In this document: positions 54,386 to 63,344 of the stretch, one piece after another | Layout of the letters: every line of letters begins with the position of its first letter | How positions within the stretch are numbered: position 1 is the stretch's first letter | Assembly (NCBI GenBank): GCA_945903465.1 | Contig: CAMDOF010000010.1 | Location: 1 to 64,000 of the forward strand | Direction of reading: 5' to 3' | Origin: Opitutus sp. GAS368 | Lineage (GTDB): Bacteria > Verrucomicrobiota > Verrucomicrobiia > Opitutales > Opitutaceae | Length of the DNA: 64,000 nucleotides | Position numbers and translations under genes: made by a program | Notes under the pieces: generated by a model | What the model saw: the letters and a program-made list of their open reading frames with translations, nothing else | The model's database searches: none | What the model was told of the DNA's origin: nothing

Positions 54386-57300
54386 TTAAAACGTACCTTT
54401 AACGCCTAGTGTCCACAGCGAACCATAGCGCTCGCGCGAACGCAGCTGGCTGGCGTAGGGCGTCGACGGGCCGACCGTCGTCCCATCGTTGGAGACGTCG
54501 CCCACATTACGCAGATTGGCAAAAACGCCCCAACGACGCCACAGCGTGTATTCACCCAAGACGTCCACGGTATTCCGCGAGGGCGTGTAGTTATAGGTCT
54601 CCGGCTCGATCCCCACTCCCGTCAACGCACTCCCAAGCCGCTGGGCCGCCCGGAAACTCGCATTCAAACGCACACTGAACCGCGGCCGCGTCAGGCTCAC
54701 CCCCCAAGATCCATGGTGGGAGATTTCATTGAAGGCGACCGCGCCTAGGTGCGTGCCATCGCTGGCGCGCACACTCAGGTTGCCAAAAACGTGGAGGCCT
54801 CGCGCCCAGTGCGGAAGAAACGTCAGCGCTTGTTTGTAGCTCGCCTCCGCCCCTTCCATTCGTACCGCACCAGGCAGGTTATATTGGGTCGCGACTTCGT
54901 AGGCCCCGTACTCATTCGCTTCCAATCCATAGAGCGCCAGAAAGTCCGGACTCGCGCTCAACACCGTGTTCCCAAAGAAATTTTTAAAATCACGCCGAAA
55001 CGCTCCCACCGCCACCTGGCCCACTCCTTCAAAATAATACTCTAATCGTACTTTAATCGTCGTCGCCGTCCATGGCTTGATCCCCGCGTTGTTCACCACA
55101 ATCCGGTTCGCCGGGCTGGGCAAATTATCGGTATTCGGCAGGGTGACCCCGCCCGCGTACTGATTGAAGTCAGGCGGCCCAATCGATTGGGAGACCGCCG
55201 CGCGCGCAATCAGGTTTTCGCGGATATTAAAACTCGCGTTGATACTGGGAAACCAGCGGAGATATTCTTTTTCCACGTGGGCCTTCCGCTCTAAAAGAGT
55301 CAGCTTGGAAATCTCGAGCGCATTTGCCGTGAGCGCGACGGGCCGGCCAGCGCTGTCCAACAACGGTCGACCATTCGCATCGCGGCGGACATTGCGCGCG
55401 AGGTCCGTCAAAGGACCTTGGCCAGCGACATTCGTTTGTTCCACGCGCACGCCACCCACCAGCAGCAGGCGGCGGCTTAGGAGCGAGACATCGCCCCGCA
55501 GATAGGCGGCCGAAACCCCTTCGATCGCGTACTTGGATCCGCTGACCAGTGCGCGATAATTGGCGTTTTCATCCAAAGTGAACTGCGCCGGGTTCGCTTT
55601 AAAATAGGCGAAAGTCTCCTTGTAATCGGGAAACTCCATCTTCGAAAAACCATAGGGGCCGACGCGCTGAGCGATGTACGAATCAAGAAATGGCGCCGCA
55701 CTGCCAGGCGTCGCGTTACCTCGATAGACGTAGCTGGATGCACCCGCCTTGATATCCTTTGCGCTCTGCCGAAACTCCCCGCCGCCCTTCAACGTCACAG
55801 GCACCGCCCAAATAAAATCGCGTCGAAGATGGCCATACGCGCTGAAATTCACGTCCCGCGCACGTTGCGGATTTTCTGTGACTGTATCCAAGGAGTAATT
55901 CGCCAACCGGAAGGGATCCAGCGGCGCGCGGGTCGCGTTGTCCAAGACGGTGATCACGCCGGGGCGCGTATCTATAATCTGGTCAAACCCGATCGAAACT
56001 CCCGTGCGGCGGGCCGTCGTGGTTAGCAGCATCCCTTTGTCAGTGCTGCGAATCGCATTCGTCCCATACGAACGACCGACCCCGCCCTCCGCCTTCCAGA
56101 GCGGCCCATCGTGGCGCCATGTCACGGTCGGCATATACGTGCGATTTTCCCGCACCCGGCCATTGCCCGAGGTCACCACCAGATTACCCGCCCCCGCGAC
56201 TCCTTGCGCAGACGTGGGCGTAAAGGTTCCCGCAACAATTTGCGTAGGGTTAAACTGGATACTTCTCGCTGCCGTCCAGCCGTCAAAGGAAGAGTACTGA
56301 TACGAAAGCGCGAGACGATCGTAGGGCGTCAGCTTCCCATCGATGGTCAGCCCCAGCGAATCACGCGAGGACTCCTTGGGCGCATCCGTGATCGTGTAGG
56401 CCGAAAGGTAGGGGCGCCCCGGCACCGTGTGCGGGAAGGCCGTCCCGTTCGTGGCCGCACTCACGCCTCGCCAGGTATTGGTGTGCCCCACTTGGTGGGA
56501 ATACTGGGTGGAAGCACCCGTCGCGACGGAGAAGCCGAAGCGGCGGTTGACCGGCACGATCCAGGAAAAATCGAACCCGGGATGAACCATTCGGCGCGGA
56601 TCCCGATAGAGGCTGGGCACCTTGCTCAGATCAATCGCATCGTCGCGCATCATCAGGTAAACACTGCCGTTAAACACAGGCTTCGTTCGCTCAAACGAGC
56701 TCCGCGGCACAAGATTCACCGATCCCGCCAAGGCCGAACCGGGCGAATCCGGCGTCGGGGAATGCGCCACCTCGATGCGAGAAATGTTGTTGAGGTTAAA
56801 AAAACCCACCTCGACCGCGCGCCCAACGCCGGTCGGGCTGGCTAAGTTCAGTCCAGCGAGCGTCACCGGCGTATTCGCGGCCGGCGCTCCGTCAATCGAT
56901 ACCGTGCGCGCGTCACCACCACTGAGATCAACCGTAATCCCCGGTAAATAGCGCAAAAATTCCGCCACATTACCTTCCGCCACCGCGCCAAATTCATCCG
57001 TAGAAACGACATTCTTTACGTTCGGAGCAAAACGTTGCTCGTTAATCGCGACCGCCGCACCTGCCATCTCGCGCGAAACATCGACCACAAACGAATCGAG
57101 CTGGATCGCTTTTTCCGCTCCGATCGCCACCGCTTTTACGTCCACAAGCGCAATTTCGGTTTGCACAGTCTGGCCCGCCACGACCACAACCGAGATCATC
57201 TGCGGCGCGGCACCCGTATAAAAGACGCGCAAAACCACCGATCCCGCCGGCACGTTCGTCAGGCGGAAGTGGCCATCCGCATCCGTAGCGGTCACGAACG

Positions 57301-57523
57301 CGGCACTCCCTATGCTCACCCGGGCATGCTCGACGTTAGTCCCACTGCGCGGGTTGAATACTCGACCTTCAATCGTACCTGACCCCAGCGCTGCGGCTCT
57401 GGAGTTAACGGGCGCAAGCTCGGCCGCTCGGCTGGGCAAACCAACGAAGCAAGCCGCCCCAGCCATTGCCGCCATCCAGTAATAGATGCCGCCACGGTCA
57501 ACGAAAGAAATCAAAGGTTTCAC
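54386..57523 (-). CDS. TonB-dependent receptor paired with sulfatase
   Basis: The protein has 1045 residues from GTG 57523, with a signal peptide (GIYYWMAAMAGAACFVGLPS). The N-terminal CarboxypepD_reg-like domain (about 50-130) shows GRVFNPRSGTNVEHARVSIG. A TonB-box-like segment follows (IQLDSFVVDVSREM), then a plug with VVSTDEFGAVAEGNVAEFLR and SIDGAPAANTPVTLAGLN, and a long barrel ending in phenylalanine (WTLGVKGTF). It imports a substrate across the outer membrane using TonB energy. The sulfatase gene 5 bases downstream implies a sulfated substrate. Similarity to the other receptor (47808-50801) is low outside the shared domains, so different ligands are likely. Confidence 0.93.
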   Translation of the reverse strand: MKPLISFVDRGGIYYWMAAMAGAACFVGLPSRAAELAPVNSRAAALGSGTIEGRVFNPRSGTNVEHARVSIGSAAFVTATDADGHFRLTNVPAGSVVLRVFYTGAAPQMISVVVVAGQTVQTEIALVDVKAVAIGAEKAIQLDSFVVDVSREMAGAAVAINEQRFAPNVKNVVSTDEFGAVAEGNVAEFLRYLPGITVDLSGGDARTVSIDGAPAANTPVTLAGLNLASPTGVGRAVEVGFFNLNNISRIEVAHSPTPDSPGSALAGSVNLVPRSSFERTKPVFNGSVYLMMRDDAIDLSKVPSLYRDPRRMVHPGFDFSWIVPVNRRFGFSVATGASTQYSHQVGHTNTWRGVSAATNGTAFPHTVPGRPYLSAYTITDAPKESSRDSLGLTIDGKLTPYDRLALSYQYSSFDGWTAARSIQFNPTQIVAGTFTPTSAQGVAGAGNLVVTSGNGRVRENRTYMPTVTWRHDGPLWKAEGGVGRSYGTNAIRSTDKGMLLTTTARRTGVSIGFDQIIDTRPGVITVLDNATRAPLDPFRLANYSLDTVTENPQRARDVNFSAYGHLRRDFIWAVPVTLKGGGEFRQSAKDIKAGASSYVYRGNATPGSAAPFLDSYIAQRVGPYGFSKMEFPDYKETFAYFKANPAQFTLDENANYRALVSGSKYAIEGVSAAYLRGDVSLLSRRLLLVGGVRVEQTNVAGQGPLTDLARNVRRDANGRPLLDSAGRPVALTANALEISKLTLLERKAHVEKEYLRWFPSINASFNIRENLIARAAVSQSIGPPDFNQYAGGVTLPNTDNLPSPANRIVVNNAGIKPWTATTIKVRLEYYFEGVGQVAVGAFRRDFKNFFGNTVLSASPDFLALYGLEANEYGAYEVATQYNLPGAVRMEGAEASYKQALTFLPHWARGLHVFGNLSVRASDGTHLGAVAFNEISHHGSWGVSLTRPRFSVRLNASFRAAQRLGSALTGVGIEPETYNYTPSRNTVDVLGEYTLWRRWGVFANLRNVGDVSNDGTTVGPSTPYASQLRSRERYGSLWTLGVKGTF

Positions 57524-57720
57524 GGTAAGATGTGCGCCGGGCGATTCAGCGGAAACTCGGCGCCACGTTTATACGCCGAGAAATTTCTCCCGGTCGAACC
57601 TAATTAACCGCCCCGGGCGACTGCCACCGCGCTGCGCATTTCCAGAGCGCACCCACCCGTTCACTCCCTCACGCTTCGCCACGCCTCCGCGACGGCGGAC
57701 CCTCCCGCTTTGTACTCAAC

Positions 57721-57834
57721 CCACTCAACCGCCCGCGCGAACCGCCCACTCAACCGCCCGCGCGAACCGCCCGCTCAACCGCCCGCGCGAACCGCCCGCG
57801 CGAGTGCACCCGCCCACTCAACCGCCCGCGCGAG
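57721..57834. repeat. 25-base tandem repeat in the efp upstream region
   Basis: Three consecutive 25-base units (57721-57745, 57746-57770, 57771-57795) share CACTCAACCGCCCGCGCGAA with one change (A to G in the third). A partial fourth copy lies at 57814-57834. It occupies the middle of the 391-base divergent region 57524-57914, which must also hold promoters for efp and the receptor. No gene was seen there. Confidence 0.9.
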
Positions 57835-57914
57835 TCCTTGACACCTTTGACCGCGCTTCCCCACTCTCTTCCTTTTCTTCACGCTAACCCGCCAGCCCGA
57901 ATCGATTTCCCGCT

Positions 57915-58472
57915 ATGCCAGCAGCCAACGACATCCGCAAAGGCCAAGTCATTAAGTTCAACGGCGAGCCTCACCTCGTCATGGAAACGCAACATCGGAC
58001 CCCCGGTAATTTGCGCGCCTTCGTGCAAATCAAGATGAGAAATCTGCGATACGGAAAAGCCCTCGACCAACGGTTTGGATCGACCGACACGATCGAGGTC
58101 CTTCCCACCGACCGCAAAACACTGGAATTTAGCTATGTCGACCGCGGAGCTTACGCGTTCATGGACCCGGAGACGTTTGAACAAATCGAGTTGAACGAGA
58201 GCCAACTGGGAGACGTGAAAAACTACCTCGCCCCCGGCGGGAAGGTGGACATTCTTTTTGTCGACGAACGCCCGCTCTCGGTTGACCTCCCCTCGACCGT
58301 TTCACTCAAGGTCATTGAATCGGCTGACGGCATAAAAGGGGATACCGCGAGCAACGTCCAAAAGCCCGCCAAGCTCGAAACGGGCCTGATCATTCAAGTG
58401 CCGCTCTTCATCAAAGAGGGTGAATCGATCCGCGTTAGCACGGTGGACGGTTCGTACCTCGGGCGAGACTGA
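57915..58472 (+). CDS. efp: Elongation factor P
   Basis: The protein has 185 residues and three beta-barrel domains. Domain I begins NDIRKGQVIKFNGEPHLVME, with the tip loop QHRTPGNLRAFVQIKMRNLR. Domains II-III show FSYVDRGAYAFMDPETFEQI and the C-terminal signature ADGIKGDTASNVQKPAKLET and IKEGESIRVSTVDGSYLGRD. It binds ribosomes stalled at polyproline and promotes peptide bond formation. In E. coli the tip residue Lys34 (PGKGQAF) is beta-lysylated; here the aligned residue is Asn32 (PGNLRAF), so lysylation or rhamnosylation at this position is not possible. A terminator follows 23 bases after the stop, so the gene is monocistronic. Confidence 0.96.
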   Translation: MPAANDIRKGQVIKFNGEPHLVMETQHRTPGNLRAFVQIKMRNLRYGKALDQRFGSTDTIEVLPTDRKTLEFSYVDRGAYAFMDPETFEQIELNESQLGDVKNYLAPGGKVDILFVDERPLSVDLPSTVSLKVIESADGIKGDTASNVQKPAKLETGLIIQVPLFIKEGESIRVSTVDGSYLGRD

Positions 58473-58494
58473 CCAGTCGAAGGTCTCCCTCGCG

Positions 58495-58520
58495 CCCGCG
58501 GCTCATCCCGCGGGTTTTTT
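58495..58520 (+). terminator. Rho-independent terminator of efp
   Basis: A 7-bp stem (CCCGCGG at 58495-58501, CCGCGGG at 58508-58514) with a 6-base loop is followed by six T residues. The convergent gene's stop is at 58522. Confidence 0.92.
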
Positions 58521-58521
58521 A

Positions 58522-60150
58522 TTAACTCCAACTCGGGATGACTTGATTGGAGTGCGCGGGGCATTTCCAGACCGGCGAGAGCCCACTCGCAAGCACCATC
58601 CGCGCATCACACTTCGGACAGCTCGGCGTCTGATAATCCCCCTCCGAAATCACCCGCATCATCTCCGCCCTCGCCATCGGGGGGAGCGCGTTAAGTTTTT
58701 CCACAAAAATATCCCCCGGTAGCAAGGTGATATGCTTTTCCTCAGCGTAATCACGCGCGCTCACACTGAACTTCCCGGTCGTAATCACGTATCCCCGCTT
58801 CACCTGATCGGCGGAAAGCGCCGCAAAAAGTGCTTGGAGCGAAGCCACGTCCAACAAACCCACCGGATGGGAAATACACTGCACATAAGCGAAAGGCCGC
58901 TCCTCTCCCTTCCAAAAAATCCTCACCTGCACCGACGCCATCGGTCCCAGCTTGGATCGTTCCGCCACAACCCCCGTCTTCACATAGTAGTCAACCACCA
59001 GATTTTCAAAACGCTTCCATTCCAATTTTGTAATGAAATCTAACGTGAAGTTCGCCGGCACGCCGCCGTCATTGGCGGCCGTCTCTCTCGGCGGCATTTC
59101 CTCCACGGTCGAGGCGGCCAGGTCAAGCCGCCGCTGGAGACTACGCCAAAAATAATAACCCAAAGCCCCGCCGAGCACGAGGCAGAGGGTCACCCCCGTT
59201 GACACGGAGAAGAAGCTCCTGGCCGGCACATCATCGAGCGCACGGTTGGCCACCGCTCGCGCTGACCGCAGCTCAGACAGTTTCACTTTACGCGCCTGCT
59301 CCGCGGCATTTCGCTCCGCCGCCGCCAACTCCTCGGCCGCCGCCGCGCGGGCCGCAACCTCCGCCGAGCGATCGGGTAAATAATCGAAAGCTTCCTTGGG
59401 CGCCAAGGCTCGTCGATTTATCGGAGGAGCCGAAGTTACCTCTGGCGCCTCGAAACCGGTAACTGGACTGGGCTGACCACGAGTTACGGCCATCGTCGGC
59501 CCGTCCGCGACGGCTGGCTTCTTTCCCTCTGGATTGGGGGCGGCATTGGCCGCGCTCCCCGCGGGTTCGAGCCGGCGCTCGAGACCTGCCGCAGTCGTCC
59601 GCGGTAACTGGAGCGAAGGCTGTGTCCGCGCGATCGGCAGTACCGAATTTCCCGTTGGCCGCCGCACCTGCTTGATCACGATCTTCGGCTCTGGCGCCGG
59701 CAGGGCGCCCGGCCCACCCGACGAAACCGTCGCATCGGGCGTCGGTGCGACCACCGGGACCACTGGGGGACTGTTTGGGCTCGCAGATAATCCACTCGCC
59801 GCTGCCGCCGCCGCGCCCACCGCATCGGTCCCGGTCGTTCCCATCGCCTTAGGATCCGCGGCAAGCGCTGGCGGGCGACGCGCTACGGGTTCACTCGAAA
59901 GTTGCTCCTCTTCAATCACAATGCCGTCCCGCAGCACCAAACGCTCTTTATCAAAAAACATCACGACGCGATTACCAGCCACGATCTGGCTCTTCGGACG
60001 ACCCAGACGTGTAAAAACTTGCGCCCGCGTCAGACCCATGAGCGTCGGGGCGCCCGCCGGCTCCGCCGCCAACGCGGCCGGTGCGCTGACGATCGCGAGA
60101 ACCCACGCCAATAAAAAAACTTTCAAGCGGTGAGCGAGCTTCGGAGACAT
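58522..60150 (-). CDS. Membrane protein with degenerate Mrr-like nuclease domain and zinc ribbon
   Basis: The 542-residue protein has an N-terminal signal or anchor (VFLLAWVLAIVSAPAALAAE). A short SmpA/OmlA-like segment follows (about 36-80, GLTRAQVFTRLGRPKSQIVA), then a long Pro/Ala-rich linker and an alanine-rich coiled stretch (262-300). A transmembrane helix spans about 313-335 (GVTLCLVLGGALGYYFW). Residues about 368-485 resemble the Mrr catalytic fold: EWKRFENLVVDYYVKTGVVA, FAYVQCISHPVGLLDVASLQ and KRGYVITTGKFSVSARDYAE. The expected catalytic aspartate is replaced (VQV at 407-409) and the QxK lysine is Ile426, so nuclease activity is unlikely. A zinc ribbon (C511, C514, C530, H533) ends the protein. 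It is probably a sensor or scaffold. It stands alone. Confidence 0.72.
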   Translation of the reverse strand: MSPKLAHRLKVFLLAWVLAIVSAPAALAAEPAGAPTLMGLTRAQVFTRLGRPKSQIVAGNRVVMFFDKERLVLRDGIVIEEEQLSSEPVARRPPALAADPKAMGTTGTDAVGAAAAAASGLSASPNSPPVVPVVAPTPDATVSSGGPGALPAPEPKIVIKQVRRPTGNSVLPIARTQPSLQLPRTTAAGLERRLEPAGSAANAAPNPEGKKPAVADGPTMAVTRGQPSPVTGFEAPEVTSAPPINRRALAPKEAFDYLPDRSAEVAARAAAAEELAAAERNAAEQARKVKLSELRSARAVANRALDDVPARSFFSVSTGVTLCLVLGGALGYYFWRSLQRRLDLAASTVEEMPPRETAANDGGVPANFTLDFITKLEWKRFENLVVDYYVKTGVVAERSKLGPMASVQVRIFWKGEERPFAYVQCISHPVGLLDVASLQALFAALSADQVKRGYVITTGKFSVSARDYAEEKHITLLPGDIFVEKLNALPPMARAEMMRVISEGDYQTPSCPKCDARMVLASGLSPVWKCPAHSNQVIPSWS

Positions 60151-60263
60151 AGTTTCTAAAAATGAATGGCTCTAAGCTGAGCCCATCGCAATTCCCAACT
60201 GACAACTTTTCTACAGATCAGCCAAGGCCGGCCAGAGGCTCGCCTCACCGCGCACGCACCACC

Positions 60264-61502
60264 TCAAATCACCTTCGCCCATAGAACTTTTAAATAACGA
60301 CTTTCCAAACAATTGGAAAAAACGGGATGGTCCGTGCCCGGCCCCGTGCGATCAAAAAATTGCAAACGACGACTCTGGCGGTGGGCCGCCTTGATGACGT
60401 GCGCCTCGAAATCTTCGAGGGATAATAAGCCCGAACAAGAGCATGTCACAAAAATCCCGCCGATCTTCACGAGCGAAATCGCCAGTAAGTTGAGGTCCTC
60501 GTATTTCTGGCGGCCTTCCCAGTTACCGTGTTCATCGCGCGTAAAAATAAATTTTGGCGGATCGAGCACGACTACGTCCCATTTCTCGCCGTTCGTCTGC
60601 ATCTGGCGGGCATAAGCAAAAGCATCCGCGTGCACAAATTTGAGGCGCGCCTGGTTGAGATTCGCGTTGCGCTTCGCTTGTGCGATCGCCACCTCGTCGA
60701 GATCGACACTCGTGACCTCGGTAGCTCCCCCGATAACCTTGGCGTTGAGAGAAAATCCCCCCGTGTAACAACAGAGATCCAACACGCGCGCGCCGGCCGT
60801 AAACCGCCCAAGCCCACGCCGATTGTCCCGCTGGTCGCAGAAAAATCCCGTCTTATGCCCTTCGGCGAAATCAACTTCATACCGAACACCGTGTTCGCGA
60901 ATTTTTACCGTCCGGGGCGCAGCCGCGTTGGTCTCATTAAACGTCGACGGCTTGATCCCTTCCAAGCTGCCCAGATCATGATCGACCTGCACCCGCGCCC
61001 ACTTCGTCCCCGCCAGCTCATGCAGAAGGGGCAACCACGCCGGTAAGCGTTGCGCGATACCGAGCGAGTAGACCTCGCACAAAAGCGTGTCACCATAGCG
61101 GTCAATCGTGAGCCCGCTCAGCCCATCCCCATCAGAGTTTATCAACCGGTAGGCATCCGTGGTTTCTTCCAATTTAAAGATCGCGCGCCGCAACTCCACC
61201 GCCCGCCGAATCGCCACTTCGAAATAAGATTCGCTCACCGGCTCAGTCGAATGGCAGACCACTCGCAGCGGAATTTTCGCCCGTGGATTGAAAAGCCCAC
61301 CGCCCGTCAAATTGCCGTTCTTATCGTAAACATTGACGAAATCACCCGGGCGCGCATCACCCGAAACCTGACCAAGCAAACGGGGAAAAATCGCCGGCTG
61401 AAAGGTAAAATACTTTAATTGCGCCCATGGCTTCGGCCACGCGTCGCGATTGATGATCGGCAGCGGCGTTTTCTCACTTTTGGGAGCTGGAAAATCAGAC
61501 AT
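60264..61502 (-). CDS. RlmI-like class I SAM-dependent rRNA methyltransferase
   Basis: ATG 61502 (MSDFPAPKSEKTPLPIINRD) gives 412 residues; the frame further upstream crosses the terminator of the neighbouring gene and is not used. An N-terminal PUA-type domain is visible in RLLGQVSGDARPGDFVNVYD. The Rossmann methyltransferase domain has RVLDLCCYTGGFSLNAKVIG (SAM loop), VTSVDLDEVAIAQAKRNANL, WDVVVLDPPKFIFTRDEHGN and VTCSCSGLLSLEDFEA. These are features of the RlmI/RlmK 5-methylcytosine family that acts on 23S rRNA. GLTIDRYGDTLLCEV lies in the EEHEA-like middle domain. It acts in the cytosol. The exact target base cannot be assigned from the sequence. Confidence 0.9.
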   Translation of the reverse strand: MSDFPAPKSEKTPLPIINRDAWPKPWAQLKYFTFQPAIFPRLLGQVSGDARPGDFVNVYDKNGNLTGGGLFNPRAKIPLRVVCHSTEPVSESYFEVAIRRAVELRRAIFKLEETTDAYRLINSDGDGLSGLTIDRYGDTLLCEVYSLGIAQRLPAWLPLLHELAGTKWARVQVDHDLGSLEGIKPSTFNETNAAAPRTVKIREHGVRYEVDFAEGHKTGFFCDQRDNRRGLGRFTAGARVLDLCCYTGGFSLNAKVIGGATEVTSVDLDEVAIAQAKRNANLNQARLKFVHADAFAYARQMQTNGEKWDVVVLDPPKFIFTRDEHGNWEGRQKYEDLNLLAISLVKIGGIFVTCSCSGLLSLEDFEAHVIKAAHRQSRRLQFFDRTGPGTDHPVFSNCLESRYLKVLWAKVI

Positions 61503-61550
61503 GAGTGCAGTCGGCACCAAAGCAGTCGTACTCGCAATGAAGGAGTAGGC

Positions 61551-61580
61551 AAAAAAAGGCCGGCCCTTTTCGGCCGGCCT
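61551..61580 (-). terminator. Rho-independent terminator of the phosphorylase-family gene
   Basis: A 9-bp stem (61557-61565 with 61572-61580, arms AGGCCGGCC and GGCCGGCCT) with a 6-base loop is followed, on the minus strand, by seven T residues (complement of 61551-61557). It lies 29 bases after the stop of the phosphorylase-family gene and separates it from the methyltransferase gene. Confidence 0.93.
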
Positions 61581-61608
61581 CAAAAAATGCCCTTGGCTGA
61601 GAACTCGT

Positions 61609-62955
61609 TTACGCCACCCGTTCCACAATCAACGGCGGAGGCGTCGGGCGCTTGGGCGCAAGCCGGTAAGCGTTCTTAAAATACTCCAGCGCCTGCTCGA
61701 GCTTCGCTTCATCGTTATAATGAATCATCATCAGCGGCTCGCCCTGCTTCACTTGCGTACCCACTTTTCTGATTTCGGAAACACCCACTGCGTGATCCAC
61801 CTTGCCATCCGGTTTTTCCGCGCCCGCCCCGAGAATGTGCACGCCGCGGGCAATCATCGCCGCATTGATCGTATGCACGTAACCGCGTTTCGGCGCCGGG
61901 AGCTTCCGAATATGGCGCGCGGGTACAAACTTCTCAGGATGATCAATGAAAGAAACATCGCCACCCTGAGCCTTAATCAAGTCCTTGAATTTCTCCAACG
62001 CGGAACCGTCCGAGAGGTGACGGAGCACCGTTTGCTTCGCGGACAGCGTGGAGCCAGCCACTCCAGCCAAGCGGACGATTTCCATCCCAAGCTTCAAAAC
62101 GAGCTCCTTCATGTCCTCCGGACCTTCCCCCTTCAGCAGCTGAATCGCCTCTTTAATTTCGAGCGCCGTACCCACCGAGTCACCCAAAGGCTGGTTCATG
62201 TCCGTCACGAGCGCGACACACCGCCGCTTCATCGAACGTCCCACCCGCGTCATCGAGCGCGCCAATTGTTTCGCTTGCTCTAAGTCCTTGATGAATGAAC
62301 CGTTGCCCCATTTGACGTCAATGACGAGACCTTCGGATCCTTCCGCGAGTTTTCGCGAGAGGACGCTCCCTGTAATCAGCGGGAGACTGGGGATAGTCCC
62401 CGTCTCCTTCCTCAATTCGTAAAACTTGGCGTCAGCCGGGGCGAGTTCCTTCGACTGCTCAATAATAGCGCCACCAATACGCGCTAGTTGCGAAGCAAAA
62501 TGCTCGTTCGAGAGATGGCCTTTAAAACCGGGGACCGCCGCCAACTTCTCTAATGTGTTAATAATGAAGTCATGCTCAACCCCGCACATCATCGGCACCA
62601 CCACGCCCGCGGCCATCGCCAAGGGCACCAAAACCAGCGAGGTTTTGTCGCCCACCCCACCAGTGGAATACTTATCGATCTTGGGTTTCGCAATGTGCGA
62701 TAAATCGATCACCTCGCCCGACAACATCATTTCCTCGGTCAGATCCGCGGTCTCTTGGGCCGACATGCCCGAAAAATAAATCGCCATCGCGAGCGCCGCG
62801 AGTTGGTGCTGGGGCATCTCCCCGTCCAGCGCACTATCAATAATATAGCGGATTTCTTCCTGCGTAAACTCACCGCCATCCCTCTTTTTTTCGATCAGAA
62901 AGGTAAACGTCGGTTTGATAAAGCGCCGGGCCGGAATGTGTCGTTTGCTGGTCAT
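61609..62955 (-). CDS. Divergent thymidine/pyrimidine-nucleoside phosphorylase homologue
   Basis: The 448-residue protein aligns throughout with thymidine phosphorylase: helical domain GGEFTQEEIRYIIDSALDGE, phosphate loop KYSTGGVGDKTSLVLVPLA (95-113), FYELRKETGTIPSLPLITGS and DVKWGNGSFIKD. The family signature following the phosphate loop (SGRGLxHTGGTxDKLE) is replaced by CGVEHDFIINTLEKL (124-138). The residue aligned with E. coli His85 is Tyr96 and that aligned with Lys190 is Arg201; the Arg171 and Ser186 equivalents (R182, S197) are kept. It probably still binds a nucleoside and phosphate, but substrate specificity may differ. The usual role is phosphorolysis of thymidine in salvage. The start ATG is at 62955; a strong terminator follows. 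Confidence 0.85.
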   Translation of the reverse strand: MTSKRHIPARRFIKPTFTFLIEKKRDGGEFTQEEIRYIIDSALDGEMPQHQLAALAMAIYFSGMSAQETADLTEEMMLSGEVIDLSHIAKPKIDKYSTGGVGDKTSLVLVPLAMAAGVVVPMMCGVEHDFIINTLEKLAAVPGFKGHLSNEHFASQLARIGGAIIEQSKELAPADAKFYELRKETGTIPSLPLITGSVLSRKLAEGSEGLVIDVKWGNGSFIKDLEQAKQLARSMTRVGRSMKRRCVALVTDMNQPLGDSVGTALEIKEAIQLLKGEGPEDMKELVLKLGMEIVRLAGVAGSTLSAKQTVLRHLSDGSALEKFKDLIKAQGGDVSFIDHPEKFVPARHIRKLPAPKRGYVHTINAAMIARGVHILGAGAEKPDGKVDHAVGVSEIRKVGTQVKQGEPLMMIHYNDEAKLEQALEYFKNAYRLAPKRPTPPPLIVERVA

Positions 62956-63344
62956 GAGTAAGTGAGTTGCAAGGCCTTGATTCCTCGTGCTCGCCTCGCG
63001 GAAAGGTTACAAACCAGAGTCCCGCGAGGAAAAAGTCGAGGCAAAAGCACGTCTCGGAAAAATTTACCTCACGAGAATTCGTGAGCGTCCACGGACACTT
63101 CCCGCGCGACTGACCACGCGCAGCACCGGTCGACCCGCGTAACAATCAGCGAGCGCGCGCCCGCGCGAGGGCGGAGCTAAGGAACACCGCGCGCCCCACC
63201 GGTGCCGTCGGGCGAACCTCCGCCGCCGTTCACCGGTTGGGCGAACAATTCTCGCGCGCGCCGAAGAGCGAACGTGCGAACGCTGGCCGGGCCCCTTATA
63301 AATCTTGTCGCAACGGCCGACCTCGCGTGAGACTCGCCACCCGC
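62956..63344. other. Divergent intergenic region
   Basis: This 389-base gap separates the minus-strand phosphorylase-family gene from a plus-strand membrane-protein gene. A 7-bp inverted repeat (63068-63074 with 63079-63085, centred on GAATTC) could be an operator. A long minus-strand frame over 63177-63974 is the antisense shadow of the next gene. Confidence 0.5.

Noticed and set aside
58522-60150. Restriction-modification or defence system
   Set aside because: No methyltransferase or helicase partner is adjacent and the nuclease residues are lost, so a restriction role is not supported.
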